From NCBI RefSeq assembly GCF_945952055.1, contig NZ_CAMFHB010000004.1, positions 62,001 to 126,000 of the forward strand: a DNA stretch of 64,000 nucleotides, in the 5' to 3' direction. The notes beneath the pieces are model-generated. The model worked only from the letters and a program-made list of their open reading frames with translations, did not search any database and was not told where the DNA came from. Origin of the DNA: an uncultured Alsobacter sp. (GTDB lineage: Bacteria > Pseudomonadota > Alphaproteobacteria > Rhizobiales > Beijerinckiaceae). Position 1 is the stretch's first letter. Every line of letters starts with the position of its first letter. Positions 28,226-36,606 of this stretch are shown here, piece after piece. A program made the translations under genes and the position numbers.

Positions 28226-29047
28226 GTGAAACGGATCAGAACTCCTCGCGAACGGAAGTCGGGCGCCGAAGGCGTCGCCCTCTACGCACAGCTCGCCGCG
28301 ACGCTGCGTCACCAGATCGCGCACGGCCAGTGGCAGGTCGGAGACCAGCTTCCGTCCGTGGCAGCGCTCGCGGCCGAACACGGCGTCGCCATCGTGACGG
28401 TCCGGCAGGCCATCCGGATCCTCGTCGAGGAGGGCCTCCTGACGTCGGGGCGCGGAATCGGGACCCTGCTGAAGGCCTTGCCCCCCAAGCCCAACGATGC
28501 GCTGCGCTCGGCCATCAACGATCCCCTGGCCCGCCAGTCCGAACTCGCGATCGCCATCCTGTCCGAAAGCGTCGTCGGCGAGGTGCCGGAGCGTCTGCTG
28601 GCCGCAGGCGCGCCGGGCGTTGGGCCCTATGTGTGCCTGCGCAAGATCCACGCCCATGACGGCCTGCCTTTCTGTGTGATGAGCATCTATCTCGCCGAGG
28701 TCGTCTATCGGCAGCTCGACCGCAAGAGCCTGCGGTCGCAGAAGATCAACGGGCTCCTCATCAAGAACTTCCGCGACGACATCCAGAAGATGCGCACCCT
28801 CGTGACCATCTCTGCAGCCGACGCCGAGATGTCGAAGCTGCTGCAATGCGCTGTCGGTGCCCCGCTCGCCAATGTCGTCCGTTGCATAACCGACAAGCGC
28901 GGACAGGTCGTCTATGCCGGCGAATTCCAGTACGTCGGCGAGAGATTCATTCTCGATTTCCAATCCGAGATCGACATGCTTGTCGCAGACTCCGAGGAGC
29001 GGTTTCCCCACGTGAAGACGCGTCGGTCCGCTAGTAGCCAACCGTGA
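28226..29047 (+). CDS. GntR/HutC family transcriptional regulator
   Basis: A 273-residue regulator starting at GTG 28226. The N-terminal winged helix (GVALYAQLAATLRHQIAHG to LPSVAALAAEHGVAIVTVRQ, about 16-65) is of GntR type. The C-terminal half is a UTRA effector domain (YVCLRKIHAHDGLPFCVMSIYL, VYAGEFQYVGERFILDF), placing it in the HutC subfamily. It is divergent from the CaiB/AtuA unit and convergent with the Tct operon, the natural candidate to control both. Similar inverted-repeat sites stand upstream of the nearby minus-strand genes; that this protein binds them is inferred. Confidence 0.88.
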   Translation: MKRIRTPRERKSGAEGVALYAQLAATLRHQIAHGQWQVGDQLPSVAALAAEHGVAIVTVRQAIRILVEEGLLTSGRGIGTLLKALPPKPNDALRSAINDPLARQSELAIAILSESVVGEVPERLLAAGAPGVGPYVCLRKIHAHDGLPFCVMSIYLAEVVYRQLDRKSLRSQKINGLLIKNFRDDIQKMRTLVTISAADAEMSKLLQCAVGAPLANVVRCITDKRGQVVYAGEFQYVGERFILDFQSEIDMLVADSEERFPHVKTRRSASSQP

Positions 29048-29669
29048 ACCGCCGGTTGTCGTGCCGCGGGACTTCGAGTTCGTCGACCATCGCCACGGCA
29101 TAGTCCTCGAGCGAGATCGTCGAGGTCCCGTCGGCGGCGACGATCATGTCGTCGAGGCCCAGCCGGAACACGCCGGTGCGCGCGCCGGGGGCCACCATGT
29201 TGGGCGGACACAGGAAGGTCCATCGCAGGCCGGGCTCGCTCTCCAGCATTTCCTTGACGAGATAGGTCACCACGGCGCCGGTGGCCCAGTCCTTCGGAAA
29301 CGCCGGGTGGTGCTTGAACACGACCCCCTCGTGGATCAGCGACCCGGCCCCACCCACGGCGAGGATCCGCGGCACGCCCGCCAGCTTCAGGGCAGCCAGG
29401 ACCGAGCCCGTTCCGGTCTTCTGCTGCTCGTAGCGGGTGTCGGACGTGATGTCCGGCCGGTAGGCGTGGACGACGGCGTCGCAGCCTGCGAAGGCCCGCG
29501 CGAGCGCCTGCGTGTCGGTGACGTCGGCGGCGAAGGGCGTGATGTCGCTTCCCAGCTGACGGGCGGCGGGGCGGCGCGAGATCGCGACGACCGCGTGGCC
29601 GCGGGCGGCGGCTTCCGCCGCGATTCGCGAACCGAACTTTCCCGTCGCTCCGACGATGGCGATCTTCAT
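29031..29669 (-). CDS. NAD(P)-binding SDR-like protein (NmrA/YwnB type)
   Basis: The product is 212 residues from ATG 29669, chosen because the Rossmann start MKIAIVGATGKFGSRIAAEA (GxxGxxG) begins there. Further motifs are VVAISRRPAARQL, DAVVHAYRPD, ILAVGGAGSLIHEG and LRWTFLCPPNMVAPGARTGVFRLG. It is an atypical short-chain dehydrogenase lacking an evident YxxxK pair, as in NAD(P)H-binding NmrA-like or flavin-reductase-like proteins. It is the last gene of the Tct operon, 11 bases after tctC. Its 3' end overlaps the convergent GntR gene by 17 bases. Substrate unknown. Confidence 0.8.
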   Translation of the reverse strand: MKIAIVGATGKFGSRIAAEAAARGHAVVAISRRPAARQLGSDITPFAADVTDTQALARAFAGCDAVVHAYRPDITSDTRYEQQKTGTGSVLAALKLAGVPRILAVGGAGSLIHEGVVFKHHPAFPKDWATGAVVTYLVKEMLESEPGLRWTFLCPPNMVAPGARTGVFRLGLDDMIVAADGTSTISLEDYAVAMVDELEVPRHDNRRFTVGY

Positions 29670-29680
29670 GGCGTGCCGTC

Positions 29681-30661
29681 TCACTGCTTTTGAAGTTGGA
29701 TCTGCTTGGCGATCCCCTGAAACTTGTCGATCTCGGCCTTGTAGAAGGTCGCAGCCTCGGCCAGTGACATCGGCTCCGCGATCACGGATCCGGACTCGAC
29801 GACGAATTTGCGGAAGGCCGCACCCTTCATCACCTCGGCCACCGCCGCGTTGATCGTCCCGGCGACCGCATCCGGCGTCTTCGGCGAGACGAACACGCCG
29901 GGCCAGATCGAGTATTCGAAGTTGCCGGCCGTTCCGGTCTCGGTGAGGGTCGGCACGGCCTTCAGGGTGTCGAGACGCTGCGCGGACGTGACGGCCAGGG
30001 CCTTGATCTGGTTCGAGGCCAGGAGTTCGGGGACGTTGCCGGCCAGCGGAAGGAAGGCGATGTCCACGGTCTCGCCCATCAGGTCGACCACCATGGGCGC
30101 CATCCCGCGGTAGGGCACGTGCAGCATCGAGGCCCCGGTCCGGAGCCGGAAGTCCTCGCCGATGAGATGGGGCATCGACCCGATACCCCAGCTCGCGAAG
30201 GTGAGCCCCTTCGAGCCGGGCGCCTTCGCCAGCGCGACCAGGTCCGCGACACTCCCGGCCTTCAGTCCGGGCCGGGTCGCGAGGATGAAGTAGGACCGGT
30301 TCAGGAGCGTCACGAGGCGCACGCTGCTGCCGTCGTAGCGGGCGGAGGCGACCGAGAGGGGCGCGAGCACGGTGTTGTCGGCCGTGCCGAGCAGCAGGGC
30401 ATGACCGTCGGCCGGCTGGTCCAGGAACTTCTGGACGCCAACCGATCCGCTGGCGCCCGGGACGTTCTCGACGATCACCGTCTGCTTGAAGATCCGTTCG
30501 AGTTCCGGCTGGATCACGCGCGCCGTCGCATCGCTCGGCCCGCCCGGCGGAAACGGCGCCGTGATGGTGACCTTGTGGGCGGGAAAGCTCTGCGCCGCCA
30601 CGGTGGCGATCGATGCGCAGCCGGCGGCGAGTGCCACCAGGGCGATCCAGACAGGTTTCAT
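29681..30661 (-). CDS. tctC: Tripartite tricarboxylate transporter substrate-binding protein (TctC/Bug)
   Basis: A 326-residue periplasmic protein from ATG 30661, with AGGGAGGG 4 bases upstream. The Sec signal peptide MKPVWIALVALAAGCASIA is followed by the Bug-family start FPAHKVTITAPFPPGGPSDATARVIQPELE. GGxxD-type and LHVPYRGMAPMVVDLMGETVDIAF motifs are typical. Bug proteins capture carboxylates (citrate, aromatic acids and many others) for the TctAB membrane complex. It directly follows tctA and precedes the NAD(P)-binding gene. The ligand is unknown, though the surrounding CoA-ester genes suggest an organic acid. Confidence 0.92.
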   Translation of the reverse strand: MKPVWIALVALAAGCASIATVAAQSFPAHKVTITAPFPPGGPSDATARVIQPELERIFKQTVIVENVPGASGSVGVQKFLDQPADGHALLLGTADNTVLAPLSVASARYDGSSVRLVTLLNRSYFILATRPGLKAGSVADLVALAKAPGSKGLTFASWGIGSMPHLIGEDFRLRTGASMLHVPYRGMAPMVVDLMGETVDIAFLPLAGNVPELLASNQIKALAVTSAQRLDTLKAVPTLTETGTAGNFEYSIWPGVFVSPKTPDAVAGTINAAVAEVMKGAAFRKFVVESGSVIAEPMSLAEAATFYKAEIDKFQGIAKQIQLQKQ

Positions 30662-30678
30662 TCGACCCTCCCTAATCA

Positions 30679-30696
30679 TTCTATATTTGGAACTTT
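30679..30696. promoter_or_regulatory. Candidate operator site 1 of the Tct regulon
   Basis: TTCTATATTTGGAACTTT matches the right-hand 18 bases of the perfect inverted repeat at 32776-32797 at 14 positions. It sits 18 bases upstream of the tctC start. A HutC-type regulator encoded at 28226 is the likely binder. Confidence 0.5.
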
Positions 30697-30756
30697 TGCA
30701 TGAATTGGCTGCCGGTCAAGCGAATTGCGTCCCGGGGCGCCGGCGCGATCGCGCCA

Positions 30757-32274
30757 TCACGGTGCCACCGTGTCGGCAGGCCGCTCGCCCGACCGGCCGC
30801 GTCGGGCCCTGAGCATCGCGCCGACGACCTGCCAGGCCAGGAACAGCGCCAGGATCGACAAGAGCGTCGCGCTGATGGGGCGCTCGACGAAAACGTCGAA
30901 GCTGCCACGGCTGATCAGCATGGCGCGGCGAAAGTTCTCCTCCAGCATGGGCCCCAGGACGAAGCCCAGCATCAACGGCGCGGCGTCGAGCTTGATCTTG
31001 ATGAAGAGGTAGCCGATCAGCCCGAAGGCAGCGGTCACGTAGACGTCGTCGATGTTGTTATTGATGCTGAACGTGCCGATGCAGCAGAAGAACAGGATGG
31101 AGGGAAACAAGACGTCGTAGGGGATCTTGAAGATCGACAGCCAGTAGCGGACCAAGGGAACGTTCAGCACCAAGAGGAAGACGTTGCCCACCCACATGCT
31201 CGCCACCAGCCCCCAGAACAGGTCCGGGTGCTTGGCGATCATGTTGGGGCCTGGCTGGATGCCCTTGATGATGAAGGCGGACATCATCAGCGCCATCACG
31301 GCATTCTCGGGGATGCCGATGCTCATCAGAGGAATGAAGCTGGTCCGCGCGGCAGCCTCGTCTGCGCCGGACGGACCCGCCACACCCTCGATCGATCCGT
31401 CGCCGATCTGGTCGCGATAGCGACTGAACTTCTTCTCGACGGCGTAGGCGGCGAACTGCGCGATGACAGGCCCGCCGCCCGGGAGCAGGCCGAGGAACGA
31501 ACCGACGGCGCTGCCGCGCAATGCGCTGGGGACGATGCGCTTGAACTCCGGCCAGGTGGGGATCAGGTCGATCCGTCCCGAAAAGGGCGTCCGCGTTTCC
31601 CGGGCATCGATGTTCTTGGCGATCTCGGCGATGCCGAAGCACCCGAGTGCGAGGCTGACGAGCCCGATGCCATCCGCGATCGAGTGGAGGCCGAAGGTGA
31701 AGCGCGGCACGCCGGTTTCCACGTCGGTGCCCACCTGGCCCAGAAGAACGCCGATCAGGCACATGGCCAGGCCGTTCAGGAGACTGCCGGTCGTGATGAC
31801 GCTCACGCAGACGAAGCCGAAGAGCATCAGCGCCACGTAGTCGGCCGGGCCGAACAACAGGGCGACCCGGCCGAGCTGTGGCGCGAGCCAGGCCAGCACG
31901 ACGATCGACACCGTTCCGCCGATGAAGCTCGAGACGCCGGCGGTGAACAGAGCGAGCCCCGTCTTGCCCTTCAGCGTCATCTGGTAGCCGTCGATGCACG
32001 TCACGATGCTGCTGGCGTGCGGGATCTTCATGGTGATCGCGCTGACGCTGTCGCCGTACTGCGCGCCGTAGTAGATGCCCGCCAGCATGATCAGGGCCCC
32101 GCTCGTGGGGATCGAATAGGTGAGCGGCAGCAGGAGACTGATGGTGGCGAGGGGCCCGAGACCGGGCAGGAGCCCGATGACGGTGCCGACCACGCAACCG
32201 ATCGCGCAGAAGAGCAGGTTCTCGAAGGACAGGGCGTGACTGAAGCCGAGCGCGAGGTTCTGGAGGATCTCCAT
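30757..32274 (-). CDS. tctA: Tripartite tricarboxylate transporter, large membrane subunit TctA
   Basis: A 505-residue integral membrane protein from ATG 32274, usual for TctA. It has about 11-12 hydrophobic segments and the conserved loops IGLLPGLGPLATISLLLPLTY (first repeat; residues about 35-55) and LLPGGGPVIAQFAAYAVEKK (second repeat), plus GIYYGAQYGDSVSAITMKIP. TctA and TctB form the sodium- or proton-driven permease that receives substrate from TctC. It starts 5 bases after the tctB stop. A long open frame on the opposite strand of this gene is spurious. Confidence 0.93.
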   Translation of the reverse strand: MEILQNLALGFSHALSFENLLFCAIGCVVGTVIGLLPGLGPLATISLLLPLTYSIPTSGALIMLAGIYYGAQYGDSVSAITMKIPHASSIVTCIDGYQMTLKGKTGLALFTAGVSSFIGGTVSIVVLAWLAPQLGRVALLFGPADYVALMLFGFVCVSVITTGSLLNGLAMCLIGVLLGQVGTDVETGVPRFTFGLHSIADGIGLVSLALGCFGIAEIAKNIDARETRTPFSGRIDLIPTWPEFKRIVPSALRGSAVGSFLGLLPGGGPVIAQFAAYAVEKKFSRYRDQIGDGSIEGVAGPSGADEAAARTSFIPLMSIGIPENAVMALMMSAFIIKGIQPGPNMIAKHPDLFWGLVASMWVGNVFLLVLNVPLVRYWLSIFKIPYDVLFPSILFFCCIGTFSINNNIDDVYVTAAFGLIGYLFIKIKLDAAPLMLGFVLGPMLEENFRRAMLISRGSFDVFVERPISATLLSILALFLAWQVVGAMLRARRGRSGERPADTVAP

Positions 32275-32279
32275 GGCGT

Positions 32280-32702
32280 TCAGTACATCGGCAGGTTCAG
32301 CTTGAGGCCGACCTGGAAAGCGAACGCGATCGCCACCAGGGACACCGCCACCGCGGCCGTGCGCCTGACCGAGAAGGTCTGGGATGCGAGCGAGGCCACG
32401 AAGACCATGGCCACGATGCCGACGGTCATGTTCACGAAACGCGACAGCACCGCGAAGACGACGAGCGCCAGCAGGATGAGGCCGATGTTGCGCACCTGCA
32501 GGTCGGCCGGCGCGCGCGTTCCGAACCAGGCCTGGATCAGGGTCAGGACGCCGATGCAGAGCAGCGCGGAGGCCACCACGAGCGGGAACAGGCCGGGGCC
32601 TGCCCGATAGAGATGCCCGATCTCGTAGTTCAACGATCCGAGGCCGAAAGCGAGCGCGATGGCGCACAGGAGCAGTCCGCGGGCGAGCGTCTGGTCGAGC
32701 AT
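32280..32702 (-). CDS. tctB: Tripartite tricarboxylate transporter, small membrane subunit TctB
   Basis: A 140-residue protein from ATG 32702; the ATG at 32735 (with GGAG upstream) would give 151 residues and cannot be excluded. Four hydrophobic segments are seen (LLLCAIALAFGLGSL, LFPLVVASALLCIGVLTLI, IGLILLALVVFAVLS, TVGIVAMVFVASL). The N-terminal half motif GPGLFPLVVA is the family hallmark. The protein is the first gene of the tctB-tctA-tctC unit. A perfect inverted repeat lies upstream. Confidence 0.88.
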   Translation of the reverse strand: MLDQTLARGLLLCAIALAFGLGSLNYEIGHLYRAGPGLFPLVVASALLCIGVLTLIQAWFGTRAPADLQVRNIGLILLALVVFAVLSRFVNMTVGIVAMVFVASLASQTFSVRRTAAVAVSLVAIAFAFQVGLKLNLPMY

Positions 32703-32775
32703 GGCTGGGCGTTCCCCGTGTTGGCGGCGAGCCATGGACCCGCTCCGATCGCGACCGGGCGGTTTCCCCGCCCTT

Positions 32776-32797
32776 AAAGTTCTATTCTTAGAACTTT
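32776..32797. promoter_or_regulatory. Candidate operator site 2 of the Tct regulon (perfect inverted repeat)
   Basis: AAAGTTCT, six bases, AGAACTTT: a perfect 8-base inverted repeat between the enoyl-CoA hydratase stop and tctB. It lies 41 to 74 bases upstream of tctB depending on the start used. Related sites are at 30679-30696 and 33666-33683. Confidence 0.65.
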
Positions 32798-32842
32798 ATC
32801 AGCCGCCGTCTTCCGGTCAAGGCGGAAGCGTGCGGGGCGCCC

Positions 32843-33613
32843 TCAACGGCCCGTCCAGCGCGGCGCCCGCTTGTCGCGGAACGCGGCACGACCCTCGATT
32901 GCATCGTCGGTCGCAGCCAGCGCCGCAAACTCGTCCTGCATGGCGCCGAGCGCCTCGGCGAAGGCGAGCCGCTCGACGAGGCGCATCGCGCGCTTGCCCC
33001 TGCGAATGGCGGTCGGGCTGTTGTCGACGAGACGCGCGAGGAGCGTGCGCAGCGCCTCGTCGAGATCCGCTGCCGCGACGACGCGGTTGACGAGGCCGAC
33101 CTCCTGCGCCTGGCGCGCGTCGATGGGCTCTCCCGTGAGCGCGAGTTCGGTGAGCGTGCGACGCGAGACCAATCCATCCAGCACGCACAGGACCTGGAAC
33201 GGGAAAAGACCGACCTTCACCTCGGGCAGGCCGAATGTGGCGTGGTCGGCGGCGACCGCGAGGTCGCACATGGCGAGGAGCCCCATCCCGCCTGCAACGG
33301 CCGCGCCGTTGACCCGCGCCACGAGCGGCACGGGACAGTCCCTGGCCGCGACGAAGAGTCGGGCCAACGGCGAGCGGGCCGGCGCCGCATCCGTCCCGAA
33401 CGGCCCCGAATTGTCCTGGAGGTCCGCCCCCGCGCAGAACGCTCTGTCCCCGGTCCCGGTGAGCACGATCGCGCGGACGTCCTGTTCGCCGGCCGAGAGG
33501 ATCGCCGCCTCCATGGCCGCAACGAGTGCGTCGGTGAGGGCATTGCGGCGCTGCGGACGATCGATCGTCAGCCAGAGCACGCTGTCGCGCCGTTCGATAA
33601 TGAGATCGTCCAC
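32843..33613 (-). CDS. Enoyl-CoA hydratase/isomerase family protein
   Basis: About 256 residues from the GTG at 33613, chosen because GGAG stands 9 bases upstream and family members start with DDLIIERRDSVLWLTIDRPQ-type sequence. The oxyanion-hole segments are AFCAGADLQDN (about 52-62) and GAAVAGGMGLLAMCDLAVAA (about 102-121), the crotonase signature. One catalytic glutamate position is occupied by the LPEVKVGLFPFQ segment. It would hydrate an enoyl-CoA or act as an isomerase. It precedes the tct genes on the same strand and has its own upstream operator-like site, so it probably belongs to the same regulon. Confidence 0.88.
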   Translation of the reverse strand: MDDLIIERRDSVLWLTIDRPQRRNALTDALVAAMEAAILSAGEQDVRAIVLTGTGDRAFCAGADLQDNSGPFGTDAAPARSPLARLFVAARDCPVPLVARVNGAAVAGGMGLLAMCDLAVAADHATFGLPEVKVGLFPFQVLCVLDGLVSRRTLTELALTGEPIDARQAQEVGLVNRVVAAADLDEALRTLLARLVDNSPTAIRRGKRAMRLVERLAFAEALGAMQDEFAALAATDDAIEGRAAFRDKRAPRWTGR

Positions 33614-33665
33614 GTCAGGCCGCTCCGGCGCCGTCGGCCATGAATGGCCGCCCCGCACCTTAAAA

Positions 33666-33683
33666 GCCTAACGTTGGAACTAT
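33666..33683. promoter_or_regulatory. Candidate operator site 3 of the Tct regulon
   Basis: GCCTAACGTTGGAACTAT shares 11 of 18 positions with the right-hand part of site 2, including GGAACT. It lies 53 bases upstream of the enoyl-CoA hydratase start. Weaker than sites 1 and 2. Confidence 0.4.
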
Positions 33684-33712
33684 CGGATCGTCAAACACGC
33701 CCCGCCGCAAGT

Positions 33713-34870
33713 TCACAGCGTCGCGGCGGTCCCCAGGATGTTCGTGACCTGGCTCGACAGCACGCCGCCATTGCCGTGGCACAGCGCCACGGAGGCCCCG
33801 GGCACCTGGCGCGCGCCGCCCTCCCCGCGCAGTTGCCGGACGCCCTCGACCAGGGTGAACAGGCCGTACATGCCCGGGTGGCAGCAGGAGAGCCCGCCGC
33901 CGTTGGTGTTCACCGGCAGGCTGCCGCCCGGCGCGATGGCGCCGCTGGCGACGAAGGGGCCGCCCTCCCCCTTGGCGCAGAAGCCGAGGTCCTCGAGGAA
34001 GAGGATCGTGTTGATGGTGAAGGCGTCGTAGAGCTCCACCACGTCGACGTCCTTGGGGCCGAGGCCGGCCTGGGCATAGGCCCTGGCGCCGGACCGCGCC
34101 GCGCCGGTGACCGTGAGGTCCGGCATGGCGGCGATCTCCTTGTGGGTGATCTCCTCCGCCCCGCCCAGCAGGTAGACCGGCGGCCGGGCGAGATGCCGGG
34201 CTCGGTCGGCGCGGGTCATGACGATGGCGGCGGCGCCGTCGGTCACGAGGCAGCAGTCGCGCACGCCCAGCGGATCGGCGACACGGCGGGCGGCGAGGCA
34301 CTCCTCGAGCGTCAGGTCGCCGCGCATGAAGGCTTCGGGGTTGCGCTGCGCCCATTGCCGCGCCGCCACGGCCACGTGGGCGAGATGCTCCTTCGTGGTG
34401 CCGAACTGGTGCATGTGGCGGGAGGCGGCGAGCGCGTAGCCCGTGATGGGGTTCAGCGGCCGGTACGCGCGTTCGTGGATCGAGCTCGTGAGGGCCGAGA
34501 CGAGCTTGCCCGCATTGCTGCGCTGGTTGCTGCCGTAGGCGATGACCACCGTGTCGCAGAGCCCGGCATCCAGTGCCAGCGCCGCCCAGATGGCGTGGGT
34601 GAGGAAGGCGGAGCCGCCGGTGCGGTTGTTGTCGGTGACCTTCGGGCGGATGCCCAGGTACTCGGCGAAAGCCAGCCCCGAGAGAAAGTCGTTCGGCAGG
34701 CACAGGAACAGCCCGTCGACGTCGGAGAGCTTGAGGCCTGCGTCGTCGAGCGCCAGCAGCGCTGCCTGGGCCGCGAGGTCGATGGCGTCGTAGCCCGGCG
34801 CCTCGCCCTGGCCGAAGGTGGCCGCGCCGACGATGGCCGCGCGGCCCCTGGGGAACGGATCGAGGCTCAC
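33713..34870 (-). CDS. Thiolase-like protein (SCP-x / lipid-transfer thiolase type) lacking the N-terminal nucleophilic Cys
   Basis: A 385-residue thiolase-fold protein. Where thiolases have the acyl-accepting Cys it reads VTDNNRTGGSAFL (residues 78-90), so Cys is replaced by Thr/Gly. The conserved C-terminal loop CHGNGG is present, as are NPITGYALAA and VDVVELYDAFTINTILFLEDLG. Proteins like this in steroid and other side-chain degradation pathways (Ltp2, BbsAB-like) pair with a DUF35 protein and act as retro-aldolases or unusual thiolases. Here the DUF35 gene overlaps it by 4 bases upstream. It is the last gene of the CoA-transferase/DUF35/thiolase unit. Reaction inferred, substrate unknown. 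Confidence 0.85.
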   Translation of the reverse strand: MSLDPFPRGRAAIVGAATFGQGEAPGYDAIDLAAQAALLALDDAGLKLSDVDGLFLCLPNDFLSGLAFAEYLGIRPKVTDNNRTGGSAFLTHAIWAALALDAGLCDTVVIAYGSNQRSNAGKLVSALTSSIHERAYRPLNPITGYALAASRHMHQFGTTKEHLAHVAVAARQWAQRNPEAFMRGDLTLEECLAARRVADPLGVRDCCLVTDGAAAIVMTRADRARHLARPPVYLLGGAEEITHKEIAAMPDLTVTGAARSGARAYAQAGLGPKDVDVVELYDAFTINTILFLEDLGFCAKGEGGPFVASGAIAPGGSLPVNTNGGGLSCCHPGMYGLFTLVEGVRQLRGEGGARQVPGASVALCHGNGGVLSSQVTNILGTAATL

Positions 34871-35256
34871 GACGATGCTCCCCCGGCGGCGGGCACGAAG
34901 ACGACGACCGGGTCGGGATCGCCGGGCACGATCCTCGCCTCCACGGCGAGGCCGATGGTCACGGCGTCCGGCGCGATGCCCTCGACGCGGGCCATCATGC
35001 GCGGCCCCTCCGCGAGGTCGACGAGGCAGACGTTGTAGGACGGCGCGGGCGGCTTGGCGCGGATCACGGTGGTCGCGTAGACGGTGCCCCGGCCGGAAGC
35101 CTCGACCCAGCCCACGCGGGTGTCGCCCGTGCCGGGCTCGGCGATGCGCGGCGGAAAGAAGCAGCGGCCGCTGCCCTGCGCCCGCTGGAGCATGAACCGC
35201 CCGGCGGCGAGATGCGCCAGGAACTCCTGCTCGGGCTTCGGCGGTGTCGGCGTCAC
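34867..35256 (-). CDS. OB-fold (DUF35) protein, degenerate zinc ribbon
   Basis: A 129-residue protein. The OB-fold half is clear (VGWVEASGRGTVYATTVIRAK, YNVCLVDLAEGPRMMARVEG). The N-terminal rubredoxin-like ribbon normally has four Cys (CxxC twice); here the region reads LQRAQGSGRCFFPPRIAEPG with only one Cys, so zinc is probably not bound. DUF35 proteins form complexes with SCP-x thiolase-like partners and can provide the CoA site. Both ends overlap neighbours by 4 bases (CaiB/BaiF stop before, thiolase start after), so the three proteins are likely made together. Confidence 0.85.
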   Translation of the reverse strand: MTPTPPKPEQEFLAHLAAGRFMLQRAQGSGRCFFPPRIAEPGTGDTRVGWVEASGRGTVYATTVIRAKPPAPSYNVCLVDLAEGPRMMARVEGIAPDAVTIGLAVEARIVPGDPDPVVVFVPAAGGASS

Positions 35257-36557
35257 AGGATGTCCCCGCGCTTGAGGTCGGCGATGTCGTCCTCGCCCAT
35301 GCCGAGCAGGTCGCGCAGGATCTCCTCGTTGTGCTCGCCGGCCAGCGGCGGCGCGCGCTCGTAGCGCGGCGGGCTGTCGGAGAGCTTGAGCGGGCTGCCG
35401 ACCACGCGCACGTCGCCGAGCACCGGGTGGCTCAGGGTGACGAACATGTTGCGGGCGGCGAGCTGGGGGTCCTTCTCGATGTCAGGCATGTCGTTGATGG
35501 GCCCGCACGACACCTTGGCGCCGTTGAGCACGGCCATCCAGTGCTCGCGCGGCCGGGTGCGCAGCACGTCCGCCATGAGCGTGCACAGCAGCTTTCGGTT
35601 CTCGAGCCGGTCACGCGAGCGCACGAAGCGGGGGTCCTGCCCCCATTCGGCGTGGCCGAGCGCCTCGGCGAGGCGCGCGAACTCGCGGTCGTTGAAGGTG
35701 GCGATGAGCATGTGGCCGTCGGCCACCGGGAACACGCCGTTGGGCACGGCGGTGGGATGGTCGTTGCCGGTCTTGGGCAGGGGCGCGCGGGCGTTGAGCC
35801 AGGAGCCCAGCGTGTTGAGCAGGATCGCCACCTGCGAATCGTAGAGCGCGATGTCGACGTGCTGGCCGCGGCCGGTGCGCTCGCGGTGATAGAGCGCGGT
35901 CATGATGCCGATGACGGCGTTGTTGCCGGCGGTGATGTCGGCGATGGGCACGCCGACCCGCATGGGCCCGCCGCCCTCCACGTCGTCGGGATGCCCGGTG
36001 ACGACCATCTGCCCGCCCATGGCCTGCGCCAGGTAGTCGTAGCCGGAGCGGTCGGCATAGGGCCCGTCCTGGCCGAAGCCGGTGACCGAGCAGTAGATCA
36101 GCCGCGGGTTGAGGGCCGCGAGCTGCTCGTAGCCCAGGCCGTAGCGCTCCAGCGTGCCGGTGCGGAAGTTCTCGATGAACACGTCGGCCTGCGCCGCGAG
36201 GCGGCGCAGCACCTCGGCGCCCTTCGGGTTGGCGAAGTCCAGCGTCAGAGAGCGCTTGCCGCGGTTGACGGTCTGGAAATAGGTCGACTGGTCGACGCCC
36301 GGCGTGGTCTGGGACGAGATCCAGGGCGGCCCCAGTGTGCGAAGGTCGTCGCCGCCGCCGCGGCGCTCGACCTTGATCACGTCGGCCCCGAGATCGGCCA
36401 GGGTCTGGCCGGCCAGGGGACCGGCGACGACGCGGCTCAGGTCGAGCACGCGGATGCCTTCAAGCGCGGCGGGAGCCCGGCGTTGCGTGCTCTCGCCGGG
36501 TCCGGCGTCCCGCTCGGCTGCCGATGACGTGGTGTCGAGCGAAACGGTGTCCGCCAC
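35253..36557 (-). CDS. CaiB/BaiF family CoA-transferase
   Basis: 434 residues from the GTG at 36557, preceded by GGGAGGAG at 7 bases; the frame is open further but has no comparable site. Motifs are LEGIRVLDLSRVVAGPLAGQ, LADLGADVIKVERRGGGDD, RGKRSLTLDFANPKG, and DYLAQAMGGQMVVTG with the expected catalytic Asp at DRSGYDYLAQ. HVDIALYDSQVAILL is a family hallmark. It would activate an acid by CoA transfer. It heads the unit with DUF35 and thiolase, divergent from an SDR gene across a region with GTATAC-type sites. Confidence 0.92.
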   Translation of the reverse strand: MADTVSLDTTSSAAERDAGPGESTQRRAPAALEGIRVLDLSRVVAGPLAGQTLADLGADVIKVERRGGGDDLRTLGPPWISSQTTPGVDQSTYFQTVNRGKRSLTLDFANPKGAEVLRRLAAQADVFIENFRTGTLERYGLGYEQLAALNPRLIYCSVTGFGQDGPYADRSGYDYLAQAMGGQMVVTGHPDDVEGGGPMRVGVPIADITAGNNAVIGIMTALYHRERTGRGQHVDIALYDSQVAILLNTLGSWLNARAPLPKTGNDHPTAVPNGVFPVADGHMLIATFNDREFARLAEALGHAEWGQDPRFVRSRDRLENRKLLCTLMADVLRTRPREHWMAVLNGAKVSCGPINDMPDIEKDPQLAARNMFVTLSHPVLGDVRVVGSPLKLSDSPPRYERAPPLAGEHNEEILRDLLGMGEDDIADLKRGDIL

Positions 36558-36606
36558 GAAAGGCTCCTCCCTGGCTGGAGCTTGCCGGTTATGATCTGGC
36601 TTGCTC

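Noticed and set aside
30700-32610. Long plus-strand open frame across tctA/tctB
   Set aside because: Antisense to a clearly recognisable TctA; composition is low-complexity Glu/Arg/His/Ala, without ribosome-binding site or domain.
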